Assembly: GCA_018398805.1 (NCBI GenBank)
Contig: JAGFBZ010001959.1
Coordinates: 1 to 64,000, forward strand
Length of the DNA stretch: 64,000 nucleotides
Reading direction: 5' to 3'
Origin: Hirundichthys speculiger
Taxonomy: Eukaryota; Chordata; Actinopteri; Beloniformes; Exocoetidae
In this document: positions 63,547-64,000 of the stretch, one piece after another
Layout of the letters: each line of letters starts with the position of its first letter
How positions within the stretch are numbered: the stretch's first letter is position 1
Notes under the pieces: model-generated
Told to the model about the DNA's origin: nothing
The model's database searches: none
What the model saw: only the letters and a program-made list of their open reading frames with translations
Position numbers and translations under genes: made by a program

Positions 63547-64000
63547 GTATCACTCACCATATGACAACATTTGTGTCTGTAGCCAGACTGCAGTGAGGTG
63601 TAGTTCCTTCTGCAGCCACCAGAGGGCCTCCAGACTATCCAGACTAACATCGGAATAAGAATGTTATATTGTAATACATTACATTAAAATTACTTTTCAT
63701 TTAAAATGTCTCATCAAAAAAGTGAATTTTCATAATTAAATCTCAAATTCTGCAGAATAAATTGCAACTTTCTGTTGTAAAATTGAATGTTAAAATCCGA
63801 AATTCAAAATTTTGAAAATTAAAAAGAAAAGTTTTTGTTGTAAAATTGTAAATTTTTCATGATGAAGATGATTTTATCATCTGACTTTTATCGTACAATC
63901 GTGACTTTTTCTTGTAACAAATTAAAATGTCCCAAAATTACGATTTCAAAATTGCAGTTTTTTGTCTAAAAATTAAACATTTTACTGTTTACGTTGAAAT
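63547..64000. other. start of ripor1 intron 20
   Basis: AT-rich sequence with AAATTG/AATTTT words. No array or transposon is recognised before the window ends. Confidence 0.6.

Overview
The window looks like teleost (probably percomorph) nuclear DNA. It carries one recognisable gene, a fish ortholog of RIPOR1 (FAM65A), on the + strand. The introns hold fish-type transposon debris: hAT, Tc1 and Harbinger remnants and LINE 3' tails ending in repeated TTGAA. There is no bacterial or viral gene content. The gene was recognised by reading translated exons against remembered RIPOR1 family sequence, not by a search.

Layout. A probable first exon (5' UTR plus 19 coding bases) lies at 1-301 and is followed by a 29.3 kb intron. 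Nineteen further coding exons lie between 29628 and 63546. They encode about 888 residues: the N-terminal PL48/FAM65 region (exons 2-12), a Ser/Pro-rich linker (13-16) and the start of the C-terminal conserved region (17-20). The last part of the protein, roughly 250-300 residues by comparison with the mammalian length, lies beyond 64000. Splice sites are GT-AG and phases agree everywhere except around exons 13-15, where three single-base frame breaks sit near homopolymers.

About 60% of the window is tandem repeat: some 27 arrays with monomers from 4 to 75 bp, all in introns apart from a hexamer run in the 5' UTR. Introns fall into two classes. Short ones (75-190 bp) are clean. Long ones (1 to 29 kb) contain one or more minisatellites, except intron 2, which holds a foldback element. 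The largest arrays are a 75-bp array (4.2-9.9 kb), a two-tier GGTTCT/GGTACT array with a repeated spacer of about 85 bp (13.2-20.0 kb), and a 28-bp family that recurs in four introns and forms a 420-bp higher-order repeat at 60.4-63.3 kb. Several unrelated monomers contain a built-in hairpin, and three arrays carry telomere-like TTAGGG or TTGGGG motifs.

Transposon remnants with readable boundaries include a 1,117-bp hAT element with perfect 30-bp inverted ends and an 8-bp target duplication (11953-13069), a second hAT-like element (28024-28793), a 257-bp hAT MITE (59315-59571), a deleted Tc1 element (56564-56906), a Harbinger-like element with a broken Myb/SANT reading frame (1581-2332), and a 109-bp polyadenylated retrocopy with a 15-bp target duplication (28840-28948). 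I found no CRISPR, intact tRNA or rRNA gene, or second protein-coding gene. The long open frames through the arrays are by-products of repeat periodicity.
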